Part shown: positions 16,707 through 25,245 of the stretch, piece by piece
Layout of the letters: every line of letters begins with the position of its first letter
Numbering within the stretch: position 1 is the stretch's first letter
Source of the DNA: Fredinandcohnia aciditolerans
Lineage (GTDB): Bacteria; Bacillota; Bacilli; Bacillales; Bacillaceae_L
Assembly (NCBI GenBank): GCA_003640645.1
Contig: QGHH01000032.1
Location: 1 to 56,084, forward strand
DNA length: 56,084 nucleotides
Reading direction: 5' to 3'
Position numbers and translations under genes: made by a program
The notes under the pieces: model-generated
What the model was told of the DNA's origin: nothing
The model's input: only the letters and a program-made list of their open reading frames with translations
Database searches by the model: none

Positions 16707-17756
16707 ATGGGCAAGTTTATCGGATATGTTGGTACTTATACAAAAGAGGACAGCAAGGGAGTCTATACGTTTACATTAGATACGGACGTACAAAAAATAG
16801 AGGATGTAAGGCTTGCGGCAACATTGGGAAATCCTACATATGTAACAGTTAGTCAGGATAATCGTTTCCTATACTCGGTAATAAAAGATGGAGAATCGGG
16901 TGGAGTTGCGGCTTACTCTATCGATAGCCAAACAGGGGATTTGATGCCAGAAAATACCCATGTTACAGAAGGGGCATCCCCTTGTCATATCAGTGTAAAC
17001 AAGGAGAATAACCAAGTTGTTACCGCGAATTATCATAAAGGGACAATCGAACTGTATTCAGTTAACAGTCAAACAGGAGGAATTGAATCTTCCCAATCGG
17101 TTGTTGCACATGAAGGTAACGGACCACATGAAAGACAAGAAAAACCACATACCCATTTTTCAGGATTTACTCCAGATGAAAAATATGTGGTGGCAGTTGA
17201 TTTAGGTATTGATAAGCTTATCACTTATGCAGTAGAGAATGGGTCATTACATGAAGTAAGTACTTTATCGGTAAAACCAGGAAGTGGGCCAAGACATATT
17301 GCCTTTCATCCTAATGGGAAATATGCATATCTAATGACAGAGATAAGCAATGAAGTGGTTGCTTTAGCATATGACAGTAGCAATGGAAACTTTACGGAAC
17401 TTCAATATATTTCAACCATTCCTGCTGATTTCACTGAAAACAGTCAAGGTAGTGCTATACATATTTCAAAGGATGGGAAGTTCGTATATGCGGCTAACCG
17501 TGGAGATAACAGTATTGCTGTCTTCGAAGTGAATGAGGCAACAGGGAAGTTAACATTAGTCGAAATGGCTTCGTCAAAAGGAGATTGGCCACGTGACTTT
17601 GTATTTGATCCAACAGAAAAATTTATTGTGGGATCCAACCAGGAATCAAGTAACCTTGTGTTATATGCGAGGGACGAACAAACGGGAAAATTAACACTAA
17701 TTGATTCAGATATAACGGTACCATATCCGGTTTGCGTGAAGTTTTTACATGCTTAA
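16707..17756 (+). CDS. pgl: 6-phosphogluconolactonase (beta-propeller lactonase family)
   Basis: A 349-residue seven-bladed propeller lactonase, like E. coli and B. subtilis (YkgB) Pgl. It begins FIGYVGTYTKEDSKGVYTF and repeats blades such as GPRHIAFHPNGKYAYL and WPRDFVFDPTEKFIVGSNQ. It hydrolyses 6-phosphogluconolactone to 6-phosphogluconate in the oxidative pentose phosphate pathway, though some members act on other sugar lactones. It has a strong AGAGGGG ribosome site and follows the antiterminator gene after 63 bp without a terminator, so it is probably in the same RAT-controlled operon. Confidence 0.88.
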   Translation: MGKFIGYVGTYTKEDSKGVYTFTLDTDVQKIEDVRLAATLGNPTYVTVSQDNRFLYSVIKDGESGGVAAYSIDSQTGDLMPENTHVTEGASPCHISVNKENNQVVTANYHKGTIELYSVNSQTGGIESSQSVVAHEGNGPHERQEKPHTHFSGFTPDEKYVVAVDLGIDKLITYAVENGSLHEVSTLSVKPGSGPRHIAFHPNGKYAYLMTEISNEVVALAYDSSNGNFTELQYISTIPADFTENSQGSAIHISKDGKFVYAANRGDNSIAVFEVNEATGKLTLVEMASSKGDWPRDFVFDPTEKFIVGSNQESSNLVLYARDEQTGKLTLIDSDITVPYPVCVKFLHA

Positions 17757-17766
17757 AAAATATTGA

Positions 17767-17801
17767 GGAGGGCCTGGAAAAATTACCAGGTTCCTTTTTT
17801 T
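17767..17801 (+). terminator. Terminator of the HAD-antiterminator-pgl operon
   Basis: GGGCCTGG pairs with CCAGGTTCC (wobble at the base), followed by T7. Confidence 0.8.
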
Positions 17802-17920
17802 GTAATTCGGGGCTACCCTATGTAAGCGTTTTAGTATAAAATGATTATAATAGAATAATAGTTTATATTATCTAGGTAGATAAATACTTACGGATGATGT
17901 TTGTTTAGGGGAGTTGGGTT

Positions 17921-18628
17921 ATGGAATACAATCAAGTTAGACGACGTGATGGCGGTACAAGAAGAGAATATGTCTACTCCTATTTGAGTGAAAAAATTAT
18001 GGATTTTTCTTTATGTCCGGGATCCCCAATTTCTGAATCTGAAATTGGGGCTCAGTTGAGTGTTAGTAGAACACCGATCAGGGAGGCTCTGATGCAGCTT
18101 GCAAAGGAAGGATTAATAGAAATTAAGCCACAGATTGGGACTTTTGTATCTTTAATTGATCCGAAACATATTGAGGAATCACGATTTATGAGGAAAGCTG
18201 TGGAGCTTGCTGTAATTCGAGAAGCGACGGAAAAACTAACTCCTGACTCATTATATAAATTAGAAAAATGCTTAACAATGCAGGAAATTGCCTTACGGGA
18301 AGAAAACGAAAAAGACTTTTTAGCCTATGATGATGAATTTCATGAACTCATTTATAAAGGGTTAGGGATGGACCGTATCTGGAAGGGAATCGACCAAATG
18401 AACGGGCAATATAAACGAGTTCGAATGCTTCGACTTATCACTACAAAGGCCGAGGATTGGGAGACTGTTTTGGATGAACATATAGCTATTTTTAATGCTC
18501 TTAAATGTAAGGATGTTGCAGTAGCAGAAGATGTTGTAAATAAGCATATTACAAAAGGGATTGCTCATTTGTATGAATTTATGAAAGAACAACCTGAATA
18601 TTTTAAGAAAGAAAGTATATTGTTTTAA
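17921..18628 (+). CDS. GntR-family (FCD) transcriptional regulator
   Basis: A 235-residue GntR/FadR-subfamily regulator. The winged HTH spans residues about 14-78 (GSPISESEIGAQLSVSRTPI then REALMQLAKEGLIEI), and an all-helical FCD ligand domain follows with metal/ligand histidines in DDEFHELIY and the C-terminal NKHITKGIAHL. These proteins usually respond to organic acids and sugars acids. It stands alone between terminators, so its target is not evident. Confidence 0.88.
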   Translation: MEYNQVRRRDGGTRREYVYSYLSEKIMDFSLCPGSPISESEIGAQLSVSRTPIREALMQLAKEGLIEIKPQIGTFVSLIDPKHIEESRFMRKAVELAVIREATEKLTPDSLYKLEKCLTMQEIALREENEKDFLAYDDEFHELIYKGLGMDRIWKGIDQMNGQYKRVRMLRLITTKAEDWETVLDEHIAIFNALKCKDVAVAEDVVNKHITKGIAHLYEFMKEQPEYFKKESILF

Positions 18629-18661
18629 GTCCATTTCCTCGTTATTTTAATAGAATTTGCA

Positions 18662-18697
18662 TAAACCCACTCGTCCATATGGTAGAGTGGGTTTGTC
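18662..18697. terminator. Bidirectional terminator
   Basis: AAACCCACTC (18663-18672) and GAGTGGGTTT (18685-18694) pair perfectly between the convergent GntR and amidase genes. Confidence 0.8.
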
Positions 18698-19690
18698 TTA
18701 TTCCATTTCTTTTCGAAGCTCTTCCATTTTACTGATAATCAAGGGATAAAAATATTTTCTGGCACTTGTTGTGGAGTTGCCGCCAAAAAACCCGGTTCCC
18801 GGACAGGTTTTCACATTATAGTCTGGCCCTTTATCCAGCACTCTTTCACCGTTTCGCAAATCCCACCAATGATGGTAGGTAATACTGTCAATGGAAGGAG
18901 TTAATCCAAATTTAAGGCTGAGAACGGCATTGACATAGATAATTGTGTCGCTTTGTTCCTTCGTCATCACATCATGACCTAGATCAAAATTTCCAAGGTG
19001 TTCAATTGCAATACCGACAGAGTTTGCTTTACTACCAATTGTGCCTTCTGGGACAATATGTAATGGCCTTGAGACAGCGACTTTCCCATCAGGAAAAGTC
19101 GTAATATTTTGGGCGATATGTTTCCAACCCATATTATTTTTGTGAAAATTTTCCATGCCTGTTAATAGCCCAAAATGGTTTGAACCATTAAACCGACTAT
19201 AGTCTGGGACCCAAGTGTGATGTTGCTGGATAAGGCTTATTTTTCGTTTGATCTTCTGATTGATGAGCCAATCTTTAAATTCTTCTTTTGTCATTAAAAT
19301 GTGTTCCCCTTGCATATTCATTCTTCTCGGGGCAATTTTGAGAATCTGTCCTGGAATGACTTTTTCAGTTGAAAGTTTGTTTGTCGTTTTAATCTGCTCA
19401 GGGGATGTATGGAACTTGGAAGAAATATTCTGCAATGTATCTCCAGCTACGACTTCATAGGAAATAGGTACCCATAGCTTCTGTCCGACAACTAATAAAT
19501 CTGATTGAATCCCATTGGTGATTTTCAATTCTTCTACAGAGGTTTCAAATTTTTTCGCAATTCCAGGTAATGTATCCCCTGCTTGGACAACATACGAGTT
19601 TTCAGTGCTATTTGCTCCTACATCTGTAGGAAGGAAAGCGATAAAAATAAAGAAAAAGACTCCAAATACAAATGCTATCCTGTTTATCAT
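18698..19690 (-). CDS. Secreted LysM N-acetylmuramoyl-L-alanine amidase
   Basis: A 330-residue exported cell-wall hydrolase. An N-terminal signal (residues 1-26, RIAFVFGVFFFIFIAFLPTD) is followed by two LysM domains (about 32-76 and 78-121, each with a GDTL core) that bind peptidoglycan, then an Amidase_2/PGRP-type catalytic domain (about 150-320). Likely zinc ligands are the HH in QQHHTW, a His in TYHHWWD, and the Cys of KTCPG. It would cleave the lactyl-amide bond between glycan and stem peptide. It diverges from the FtsZ-like gene. Confidence 0.88.
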   Translation of the reverse strand: MINRIAFVFGVFFFIFIAFLPTDVGANSTENSYVVQAGDTLPGIAKKFETSVEELKITNGIQSDLLVVGQKLWVPISYEVVAGDTLQNISSKFHTSPEQIKTTNKLSTEKVIPGQILKIAPRRMNMQGEHILMTKEEFKDWLINQKIKRKISLIQQHHTWVPDYSRFNGSNHFGLLTGMENFHKNNMGWKHIAQNITTFPDGKVAVSRPLHIVPEGTIGSKANSVGIAIEHLGNFDLGHDVMTKEQSDTIIYVNAVLSLKFGLTPSIDSITYHHWWDLRNGERVLDKGPDYNVKTCPGTGFFGGNSTTSARKYFYPLIISKMEELRKEME

Positions 19691-19886
19691 GGCTCGTTCC
19701 TTTCATAACATGTTAGTATTAGTTTGTAAAAGAAATCTAATATTATGCTTCTTAGGTATTTGGTGTAGGTTCTTTTTAATTTTTAGAGGAAATTCATGAC
19801 AGAAAGCGAAGTAGTACTACGAAGTATATAGTATAAAACCGTCTTCACTTAGGAAGAAGGCAATGGGCGGCAAGGAGGAAAAAGTC

Positions 19887-20843
19887 ATGCTAGAGTTTGA
19901 ACCATACATAGATCAATTTGCGAGAATAAAAGTAATAGGTGTTGGCGGTGGTGGAAATAATGCCGTGAATCGAATGATTGAAGCAGGGGTAGAAGGTGTT
20001 GAATTCATAGCAGTAAACACAGATGGACAAGCACTTAATCAATCAAAAGCAGAAATCACCATTCAAATTGGTGCATCTTTAACGCGAGGACTTGGTGCGG
20101 GTGCCAATCCCGAAATAGGGATGAGAGCCGTTGAAGAAAGCAAGAAAGAGATTGAGGACGCTTTAAGAGGAGCGGACATGGTCTTTGTCACCGCTGGAAT
20201 GGGCGGTGGTACTGGTACTGGAGCAGCACCAGAAATTGCAAGGATTGCTAAGAAGCTAGGCTCATTAACAATAGGCGTTGTAACAAGACCATTTCGGTTT
20301 GAAGGTCGTAAGCGTGCTGTTAATGCAGATGCAGGAATCGATGCAATGAAGGAAGCGGTAGACACCTTAATTATCATTCCTAATGAGAAATTATTGGAAA
20401 TTGTTGATAAGCGTACACCGATGATTGAAGCCTTCCGTGAAGCAGACAATGTTCTCCTACGAGGGGTACAAGGGATTTCCGATTTAATTGCGGTCCCAGG
20501 ATTAATTAATTTAGACTTTGCGGATGTAAAAACAGTCATGTCACACAGAGGAACAGCTTTGATGGGAATCGGTATGGCAAAAGGGGACGGACGTGCAGTT
20601 GAAGCTGCAAATAAAGCAATCAATAGTCCACTTCTTGAAACATCCATAAGTGGAGCACGTGGTGTCATTCTAAATATTACAGGCGGAAGAAATTTAAGCC
20701 TATTCGAAATACAAGAAGCGGCCGACGTGATTTCATCAGCAACACATGAAGATCTAAATATGATCTTTGGATCAGTTATTAATGACAACTTGAAAGATGA
20801 AATTATTGTGACGGTCATTGCAACAGGATTTACTGAAAATTAA
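19887..20843 (+). CDS. FtsZ paralogue without C-terminal tail
   Basis: A 318-residue FtsZ core. MLEFE start, [16 protein letters not shown], the tubulin signature [24 protein letters not shown], and the T7 synergy loop NLDFADV (with the catalytic acidic residues) are all intact, so GTP binding, polymerisation and hydrolysis look possible. Compared with B. subtilis FtsZ (382) it stops right after VTVIATGF, so the disordered linker and the conserved C-terminal peptide that binds FtsA, SepF, ZapA and EzrA are missing. The ATG at 19887, eight bases after AAGGAGG, matches canonical FtsZ. No ftsA or dcw gene is nearby, and a terminator-like palindrome follows, so it is a stand-alone second copy, not the dcw ftsZ. 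Confidence 0.88.
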   Translation: MLEFEPYIDQFARIKVIGVGGGGNNAVNRMIEAGVEGVEFIAVNTDGQALNQSKAEITIQIGASLTRGLGAGANPEIGMRAVEESKKEIEDALRGADMVFVTAGMGGGTGTGAAPEIARIAKKLGSLTIGVVTRPFRFEGRKRAVNADAGIDAMKEAVDTLIIIPNEKLLEIVDKRTPMIEAFREADNVLLRGVQGISDLIAVPGLINLDFADVKTVMSHRGTALMGIGMAKGDGRAVEAANKAINSPLLETSISGARGVILNITGGRNLSLFEIQEAADVISSATHEDLNMIFGSVINDNLKDEIIVTVIATGFTEN

Positions 20844-20896
20844 AGAGAAGAAGCACCCTTTAGAGTAACTGGTTCTCATTCAGGGTGAAAATGTTA

Positions 20897-20932
20897 GCGT
20901 GAATTCACATGTGAATTCACGCTTTTATTTTT
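20897..20932 (+). terminator. Palindromic terminator after the FtsZ-like gene
   Basis: A perfect 26-base palindrome (20897-20922, half GCGTGAATTCACA) followed by TTTTATTTTT. A weaker hairpin, CACCCT with AGGGTG (about 20854-20886), precedes it. Confidence 0.7.
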
Positions 20933-20978
20933 AGTTGATTGTTTGAATTTAACAATTGTGCAGATTTTGCTTTTGTAT

Positions 20979-21760
20979 GTCCGAAGATACTTGAACTTCG
21001 GACACAAGTGTGTAGATTTTGCCATTGCAAGTCTGAAGCTATGTGAACTTCAGACATAATCGTGCAGGTTTTTCCATTGCCAGTCCGAAGATACCTGAAC
21101 TTCGGACACAACCGCGTAGATATTGCCTTTGTATGTCCGAAGATACTTGAACTTCGGACACAACCGCGTAGATCTTGCCTTAGATTGTCCGAAGAAACCT
21201 GAACTTCGGACACAACCGCGTAGATTTTGCCTTTGTATGTCCGAAGCTACCTGAACTTCGGACACAACCGCGTAAGTTTTGCCATTGCCAGTCCGAAGAT
21301 ACCTCGACTTCGGACACAACCAAGTAGATTTTGCCTTTGTATGTCTGAAGATACTTGAACTTCGGACACAACCGCGTAGATCTTGCCTTAGATTGTCCGA
21401 AGACACCTAAACTTCGGACACCACCACGTAAGTTTTGCCATTGCCAGTCCGAAGATACCTCGACTTCGGACACAACCGCGTAGATTTTGCCTTTGTTTGT
21501 CTGAAGATACTTGAACTTCGGACTCAACCGCGCAAGTATTGACATTGCCAGTCCGAAGTAGCCTGAACTTCAGACACAACCGCGTAGAAATTACCTTAGC
21601 ATGTCCGAAGCTACCTGAACTTCAGACACAACCGCGTAGAATTTACCTTTGCCTGTCTGAAGCTACCTCGACTTCGGACACCACCACGTAAGTTTTGCCA
21701 TTGCCAGTCCGAAGATACCTGAACTTCGGACACAACCGTACAAATTTTACCTTTGCCTGT
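20979..21760. repeat. Tandem array 1: fifteen 52-bp hairpin units
   Basis: Fifteen units begin at 20979 and recur at exactly 52 bp to 21707 with no indel. Each has an 8-base arm GTCCGAAG, a 9-base loop, arm CTTCGGAC, then a 27-base linker typified by ACAACCGCGTAGATTTTGCC. Nine units pair perfectly with the main stem; unit 2 (GTCTGAAG/CTTCAGAC) keeps pairing by a double change; three have a wobble and two a mismatch. Long open frames on the minus strand are a by-product of the stop-free unit. The function is unknown. Confidence 0.92.
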
Positions 21761-21761
21761 T

Positions 21762-21870
21762 TTGTCTAGCTCCAGGCGTCATGAGCTCGAGGTCACAAGC
21801 CAATCGCCTCTGAAAGCGAAGGACGCCTTCGGTCAGCGCTAATCTTGTGCTTATCGCCAATATACGGGCG
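21762..21870 (+). repeat. Dispersed TTGTCTAGCTCCAG element, copy 1
   Basis: Begins TTGTCTAGCTCCAGGCG and runs through CACAAGCCAATCGCC, GACGCCTTCGGTCAGCGC and CTTGTGCTTATCGCC. The same parts occur at 31531-31643 and, inverted, at 45511-45697. This is a Bacillus-type intergenic repeat; it directly follows array 1. Confidence 0.75.
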
Positions 21871-21888
21871 TGCGTGAAGCTTTTTTAT

Positions 21889-22806
21889 TTACGGAAGTAG
21901 ATAACCAGCCGCTTGAAAAATGCTGTACCAATCTTCGCGGGATAACTGGACTTCACTTGCTTTCACGGAATCCTTTAATCGCTCGATATTCATGGTTCCA
22001 ATTACCGGCTGCATGTTGGCTGGATGACGTAATAGCCAAGCAATTGCAATGGTTGTATTGGATACACCGTATTTTTCAGCAATTTCATCAATTTTTTGAT
22101 TTAATTCTGGACATTTTTCATTACCGAGAAAAGGTCCTTCAAAATAACCATATTGAAAAGGTGACCATGGTTGAATGGTAATGTCATTCAATCGGCAAAA
22201 GTCAAGGACATCTCCATCACGGTTAATGGATTGATCAATTTGCATATTAGTTGTAACACCACTTGCAATCATGTGGGCATTGGGGATACTTAATTGTAGC
22301 TGATTTGCAACAATTGGCTGCTTTACATATTTTTTTAATAACTGTATTTGCATCGGCTTTTGGTTAGAGACTCCAAAATGACGAACCTTCCCTGAGGATT
22401 CCAACACATCAAATGCTTCTGCAACCTCTTCAGGCTCAACAAGGGCATCTGGACGATGTAAAAGTAAAACATCAAGATAGTCCGTTTTAAGCCGTTTTAA
22501 GATTCCATCTACGGAATTAAGAATATGTTCTTTTGAAAAGTCAAACATACCTTTTCGAATGCCACATTTGGATTGAAGAATAATTTTCTCCCTCACATCA
22601 TCATTCATATGTATCGCATCTGCAAAGATTTCTTCACATGTGCCACTACCGTAAATATCGGCATGGTCAAAAAAGTTTGCTCCGTTTTCTATTGCCGTTT
22701 GTACAAACGCTTCCGCCTCAGGCTTTTCTAATGAGTTGATTCTCATACACCCTACTGCTACAACTGGAACCTCTAGTGAACTAGTGCCGAGTTTTATTTT
22801 TCGCAT
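21889..22806 (-). CDS. Aldo/keto reductase
   Basis: A 305-residue AKR similar in layout to E. coli YdhF. The catalytic tetrad is present: D and Y in FFDHADIYGSG, K in ILQSKCGI, and H in DVLLLHRPD; the C-terminal NADPH-binding loop (VIGTMNIERLKDS) is also there. It reduces carbonyls with NADPH; the substrate is unknown. GGAGGTTT precedes the start. It is monocistronic. Confidence 0.88.
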   Translation of the reverse strand: MRKIKLGTSSLEVPVVAVGCMRINSLEKPEAEAFVQTAIENGANFFDHADIYGSGTCEEIFADAIHMNDDVREKIILQSKCGIRKGMFDFSKEHILNSVDGILKRLKTDYLDVLLLHRPDALVEPEEVAEAFDVLESSGKVRHFGVSNQKPMQIQLLKKYVKQPIVANQLQLSIPNAHMIASGVTTNMQIDQSINRDGDVLDFCRLNDITIQPWSPFQYGYFEGPFLGNEKCPELNQKIDEIAEKYGVSNTTIAIAWLLRHPANMQPVIGTMNIERLKDSVKASEVQLSREDWYSIFQAAGYLLP

Positions 22807-22913
22807 TGTGTTAAACCTCCAAGTTTTAAAATAGGAATATTATTACTGTTAACCATTTCTAGTTTACATATTTCGCTATTGATTGGAAAGTATAGATAAA
22901 AGGAGGTTTTGTA

Positions 22914-23072
22914 ATGAACCAAATAAAACGTTTATTCATGCTGTTATTAGTAGCATTTCCGATGTTTTTCTTAATGGGTTGTGGGGATGACGAAAGACCT
23001 GAGGAAGGCGAGGAAATTGAAGAGATTGAAGAGGAAGATGAAATCGGTGACGGCGAAATTGATGATGAGTAG
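22914..23072 (+). CDS. Small acidic lipoprotein (52 residues)
   Basis: ATG at 22914 has AAAAGGAGG nine bases upstream, a very strong ribosome site, and a terminator follows the stop. The product has a short lipoprotein signal (KRLFMLLLVAFPMFFLMGC, lipobox LMGC with C23) and then about 29 residues that are almost entirely Asp/Glu/Gly with Ile (GDDERPEEGEEIEEIEEED region). After processing, a very acidic peptide would be tethered to the outer face of the membrane. I do not recognise the family; cation binding or interaction with basic proteins is possible but unproven. Confidence 0.75.
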   Translation: MNQIKRLFMLLLVAFPMFFLMGCGDDERPEEGEEIEEIEEEDEIGDGEIDDE

Positions 23073-23077
23073 AATAT

Positions 23078-23117
23078 AAAAGGAGTTCTCCCAAAATCGG
23101 GTAGAACTCCTTTTTTA
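23078..23117. terminator. Bidirectional terminator
   Basis: AAAGGAGTTCT (23079-23089) pairs with AGAACTCCTTT (23103-23113), with T6 on one side, between the lipoprotein and DoxX genes. Confidence 0.85.
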
Positions 23118-23118
23118 G

Positions 23119-23622
23119 TTATGCAGTGGTTGTTGCTGTTTTAGTATCTTTTTTCGCATGAATTCGTTTTGTTAAGAATGGTACTGCAAATCTATCTACA
23201 CCGTAGTAGTATGTTGCAGCGCCTGCGAATAAGAGAATAACTGCTAATGTGTAAAGTACTGGGTTTGTGCTAACTGTTCCAGCAAGTAAGAAGTTTAGGT
23301 TCATGAATGCACCTGCAATTAATGCTGGGATTGTTGCAGCACCTAAGATTAATCCAAGTCCAACTAGAACTTCGCCCCATGGAATGAGTACGTTAATTAT
23401 ATCAATGTTTGGAACGGCAAAGCCTTCTAGGAATGTTGCATACCAACCTGCTACTGCTGGGTGTTCGCCACCAGCCTTTGCAAGTGCTCCTTGTAAGAAT
23501 CCGCCTGCATCAAATCCTCCAGTCAATTTATGAAAACCAGCTTCTAGCCATTGAATACCTAACCATACACGTAATACTGTCCAAATAACTGCCATTTTAG
23601 GTCCTTTTAAGAATGTTCTCAT
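23119..23622 (-). CDS. DoxX-family membrane protein
   Basis: A 167-residue protein with four membrane segments and the DoxX pattern (LRVWLGIQWLEAGFHKLTGG, LIPWGEVLVGLGLILGAAT, LNFLLAG, YYGVDRF). DoxX proteins are small membrane subunits linked to thiosulfate:quinone oxidoreductase in archaea and to redox stress in bacteria; the exact job in Bacillus is not settled. AAGGGGAG precedes the start. Two Rex-type operators lie upstream (23647 and 23714), suggesting induction at high NADH/low oxygen. Confidence 0.85.
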   Translation of the reverse strand: MRTFLKGPKMAVIWTVLRVWLGIQWLEAGFHKLTGGFDAGGFLQGALAKAGGEHPAVAGWYATFLEGFAVPNIDIINVLIPWGEVLVGLGLILGAATIPALIAGAFMNLNFLLAGTVSTNPVLYTLAVILLFAGAATYYYGVDRFAVPFLTKRIHAKKDTKTATTTA

Positions 23623-23646
23623 CTTAATCTCCCCTTTTATTTTATA

Positions 23647-23664
23647 TTGTGAAATTATTCACAA
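23647..23664. promoter_or_regulatory. Rex-type operator 1
   Basis: TTGTGAAATTATTCACAA, a perfect inverted repeat (TTGTGAA-N4-TTCACAA) equal to the Firmicute Rex consensus, 25 bp upstream of the doxX-type start. Confidence 0.75.
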
Positions 23665-23713
23665 GTTGTTATAAAAAAATATGATCGTTTAGCTGCCAGC
23701 TTGGGTAGTTAGT

Positions 23714-23732
23714 TTGTGAAGTTTTTCACTAA
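23714..23732. promoter_or_regulatory. Rex-like operator 2
   Basis: TTGTGAAGTTTTTCACTAA, the same site with one substitution in the right arm, 67 bp from operator 1. Confidence 0.6.
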
Positions 23733-23899
23733 CTTTCTACACTCTTAATATACAATGGATTTTCAATTAAAGCAATGGGCTTCACAAATATGACACAAAT
23801 GTTTTTTGATAGTATTTATAGTCTCAAATTTAACGTTTTGTATAGGGAATTATAGTAATCACCGAAAATTTTAATAAGGGAAAATTTTTCAAAAAGTGT

Positions 23900-23928
23900 T
23901 TGACTTTGGGTATTTTACATTCTATAAT
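23900..23928 (+). promoter_or_regulatory. Promoter of the S-box operon
   Basis: TTGACT (23900-23905), exactly 17-base spacer, consensus TATAAT (23923-23928), about 45 bp before the riboswitch. Confidence 0.8.
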
Positions 23929-23971
23929 CCATTTATAAAGTAAAACTAGAACGTATTAATTTAATAAAGGA

Positions 23972-24122
23972 CTCTTATCCAGAGCGGTGGAGGGACATGG
24001 CCCTACGAAACCCGGCAACCTTCAAGATTATTCTTGAAAAGGTGCTAATTCCATCAGGTAATATTACCTGAAAGATAAGAGGAGGAAAAGAGCCCTCTTC
24101 TTATAAGAAGAGGGCTTTTTTT
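23972..24122 (+). promoter_or_regulatory. SAM-I (S-box) riboswitch with terminator
   Basis: P1 is CTCTTATC (23972-23979) with GATAAGAG (24074-24081). Between them are the conserved S-box blocks: CCAGAGCGGTGGAGGGACA, GGCCCTACGAAACCCGGCAACC, and AAGGTGCTAATTCC. A perfect 26-base terminator palindrome (24091-24116) and T7 follow. SAM binding favours termination, so the ABC-importer operon is expressed when SAM or methionine is low. Confidence 0.95.
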
Positions 24123-24199
24123 CATCGTTAGGGTATGGAAGTTAGAAGTTGTATTAGTACTATTCCTAGTTTTCCTATAAAAATACTGGAGGTACAGAC

Positions 24200-25195
24200 A
24201 TGAAGAAAATAAGCGTTATTTTTATCGCTGTATTATTGTTGTTTGGAATTGTGGGTTGTTCAAATAGTACAAGTAAAGCCAGCCAAGGAAGTGAAAAACC
24301 TGAAAAGATCACATTAGATTATGCCTTTTACTCGCCTACAAGTCTTGTGTTAAAAGAGTTTGGGTGGGCAGAGGAAGCATTCAAAGAAGAGGGAATTAAG
24401 GTTGAATTTGTTCTAAGTCAAGGGAGTAATAAAGCATTGGAATTTTTAAATAGTGGAAGTGCGGATTTCAGTTCATCTGCAGGCGCAGCGGCTCTAATGG
24501 CAAAAGCAAAGGGTGCTCCAATTGAATCGGTGTATATTTACTCAAAGCCAGAGTGGACAGCATTGGTCGCAAATAAAGATTCAAAGATTCAAAGTATAAG
24601 TGATTTAAAAGGAAAAAAGGTTGCTGCAACTATCGGAACAGACCCATATATTTTCCTATTACGCGCCCTTAATGAGGAAGGACTAAGTCCATCAGATGTT
24701 GAAATCGTTAACCTCCAGCATGGAGATGGAGCGGCCGCGTTATCTTCTGGTCAGGTGGATGCATGGTCAGGGTTAGATCCTCATATGGCAAGAGTTGAAT
24801 TAGAAACGGATGCGAACCTTTTTTATCGCAATGCAGATTTTAATACGTATGGAACCTTAAATGTGCGTTCTGAGTTTGCGGAAAAATATCCCAAGTACGT
24901 AGAAAAAGTCATTGAGGTTTACGAAAAGGCTCGTAAATGGGCTTTAGAAAATCCAGAGGAAACAGCGGAAATTTTAGCAAAGTCCGCAAATATTGATATT
25001 GAAGTTGCTAATAAACAATTAAATGAACGAAATGATTTTTCTAATCCTGTTCCTGGTGAAATACAAATTGAGGCATTAACCGAAGCAGGTAAGGTGCTTC
25101 AAGCGCAGGAAATCATCGGAAAAGATGTTAAATTGGATCAACTGGTTCAGGAATTGATTAATCCTACGTTTGCGGAAAACGTAATTAAACAATAG
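24200..25195 (+). CDS. ABC transporter substrate-binding lipoprotein (SsuA/NMT1-like)
   Basis: A 331-residue lipoprotein: signal KKISVIFIAVLLLFGIVG with lipobox IVGC (C20), then an SsuA/TauA/NMT1-type binding domain (DYAFYSPTSLVLKEFGWAEE, LNSGSADFSSSAGAAALMAK, LKGKKVAATIGTDPYIFLLR). CTGGAGG precedes the start. Control by a SAM riboswitch implies a sulfur compound as ligand, such as an aliphatic sulfonate or a methylthio acid. It is the first gene of a four-gene operon. Confidence 0.88.
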   Translation: MKKISVIFIAVLLLFGIVGCSNSTSKASQGSEKPEKITLDYAFYSPTSLVLKEFGWAEEAFKEEGIKVEFVLSQGSNKALEFLNSGSADFSSSAGAAALMAKAKGAPIESVYIYSKPEWTALVANKDSKIQSISDLKGKKVAATIGTDPYIFLLRALNEEGLSPSDVEIVNLQHGDGAAALSSGQVDAWSGLDPHMARVELETDANLFYRNADFNTYGTLNVRSEFAEKYPKYVEKVIEVYEKARKWALENPEETAEILAKSANIDIEVANKQLNERNDFSNPVPGEIQIEALTEAGKVLQAQEIIGKDVKLDQLVQELINPTFAENVIKQ

Positions 25196-25245
25196 GGATT
25201 GTGCCTCTTTTAAAACGGCACTTCCTCGTGATAGGAGAAGGTAAA

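Noticed and set aside
17817-17832. cre site (TGTAAGCGTTTTAG) upstream of the GntR gene
   Set aside because: The last two bases miss the CcpA consensus, and no promoter is evident beside it.
20917-21579. Overlapping minus-strand open frames across array 1
   Set aside because: All three frames are open at once because the unit contains no stop on that strand; no start signals or family resemblance.
20979-21760. CRISPR array
   Set aside because: The whole 52-bp unit, including the linker, is homogeneous; there are no unique spacers and no cas genes.
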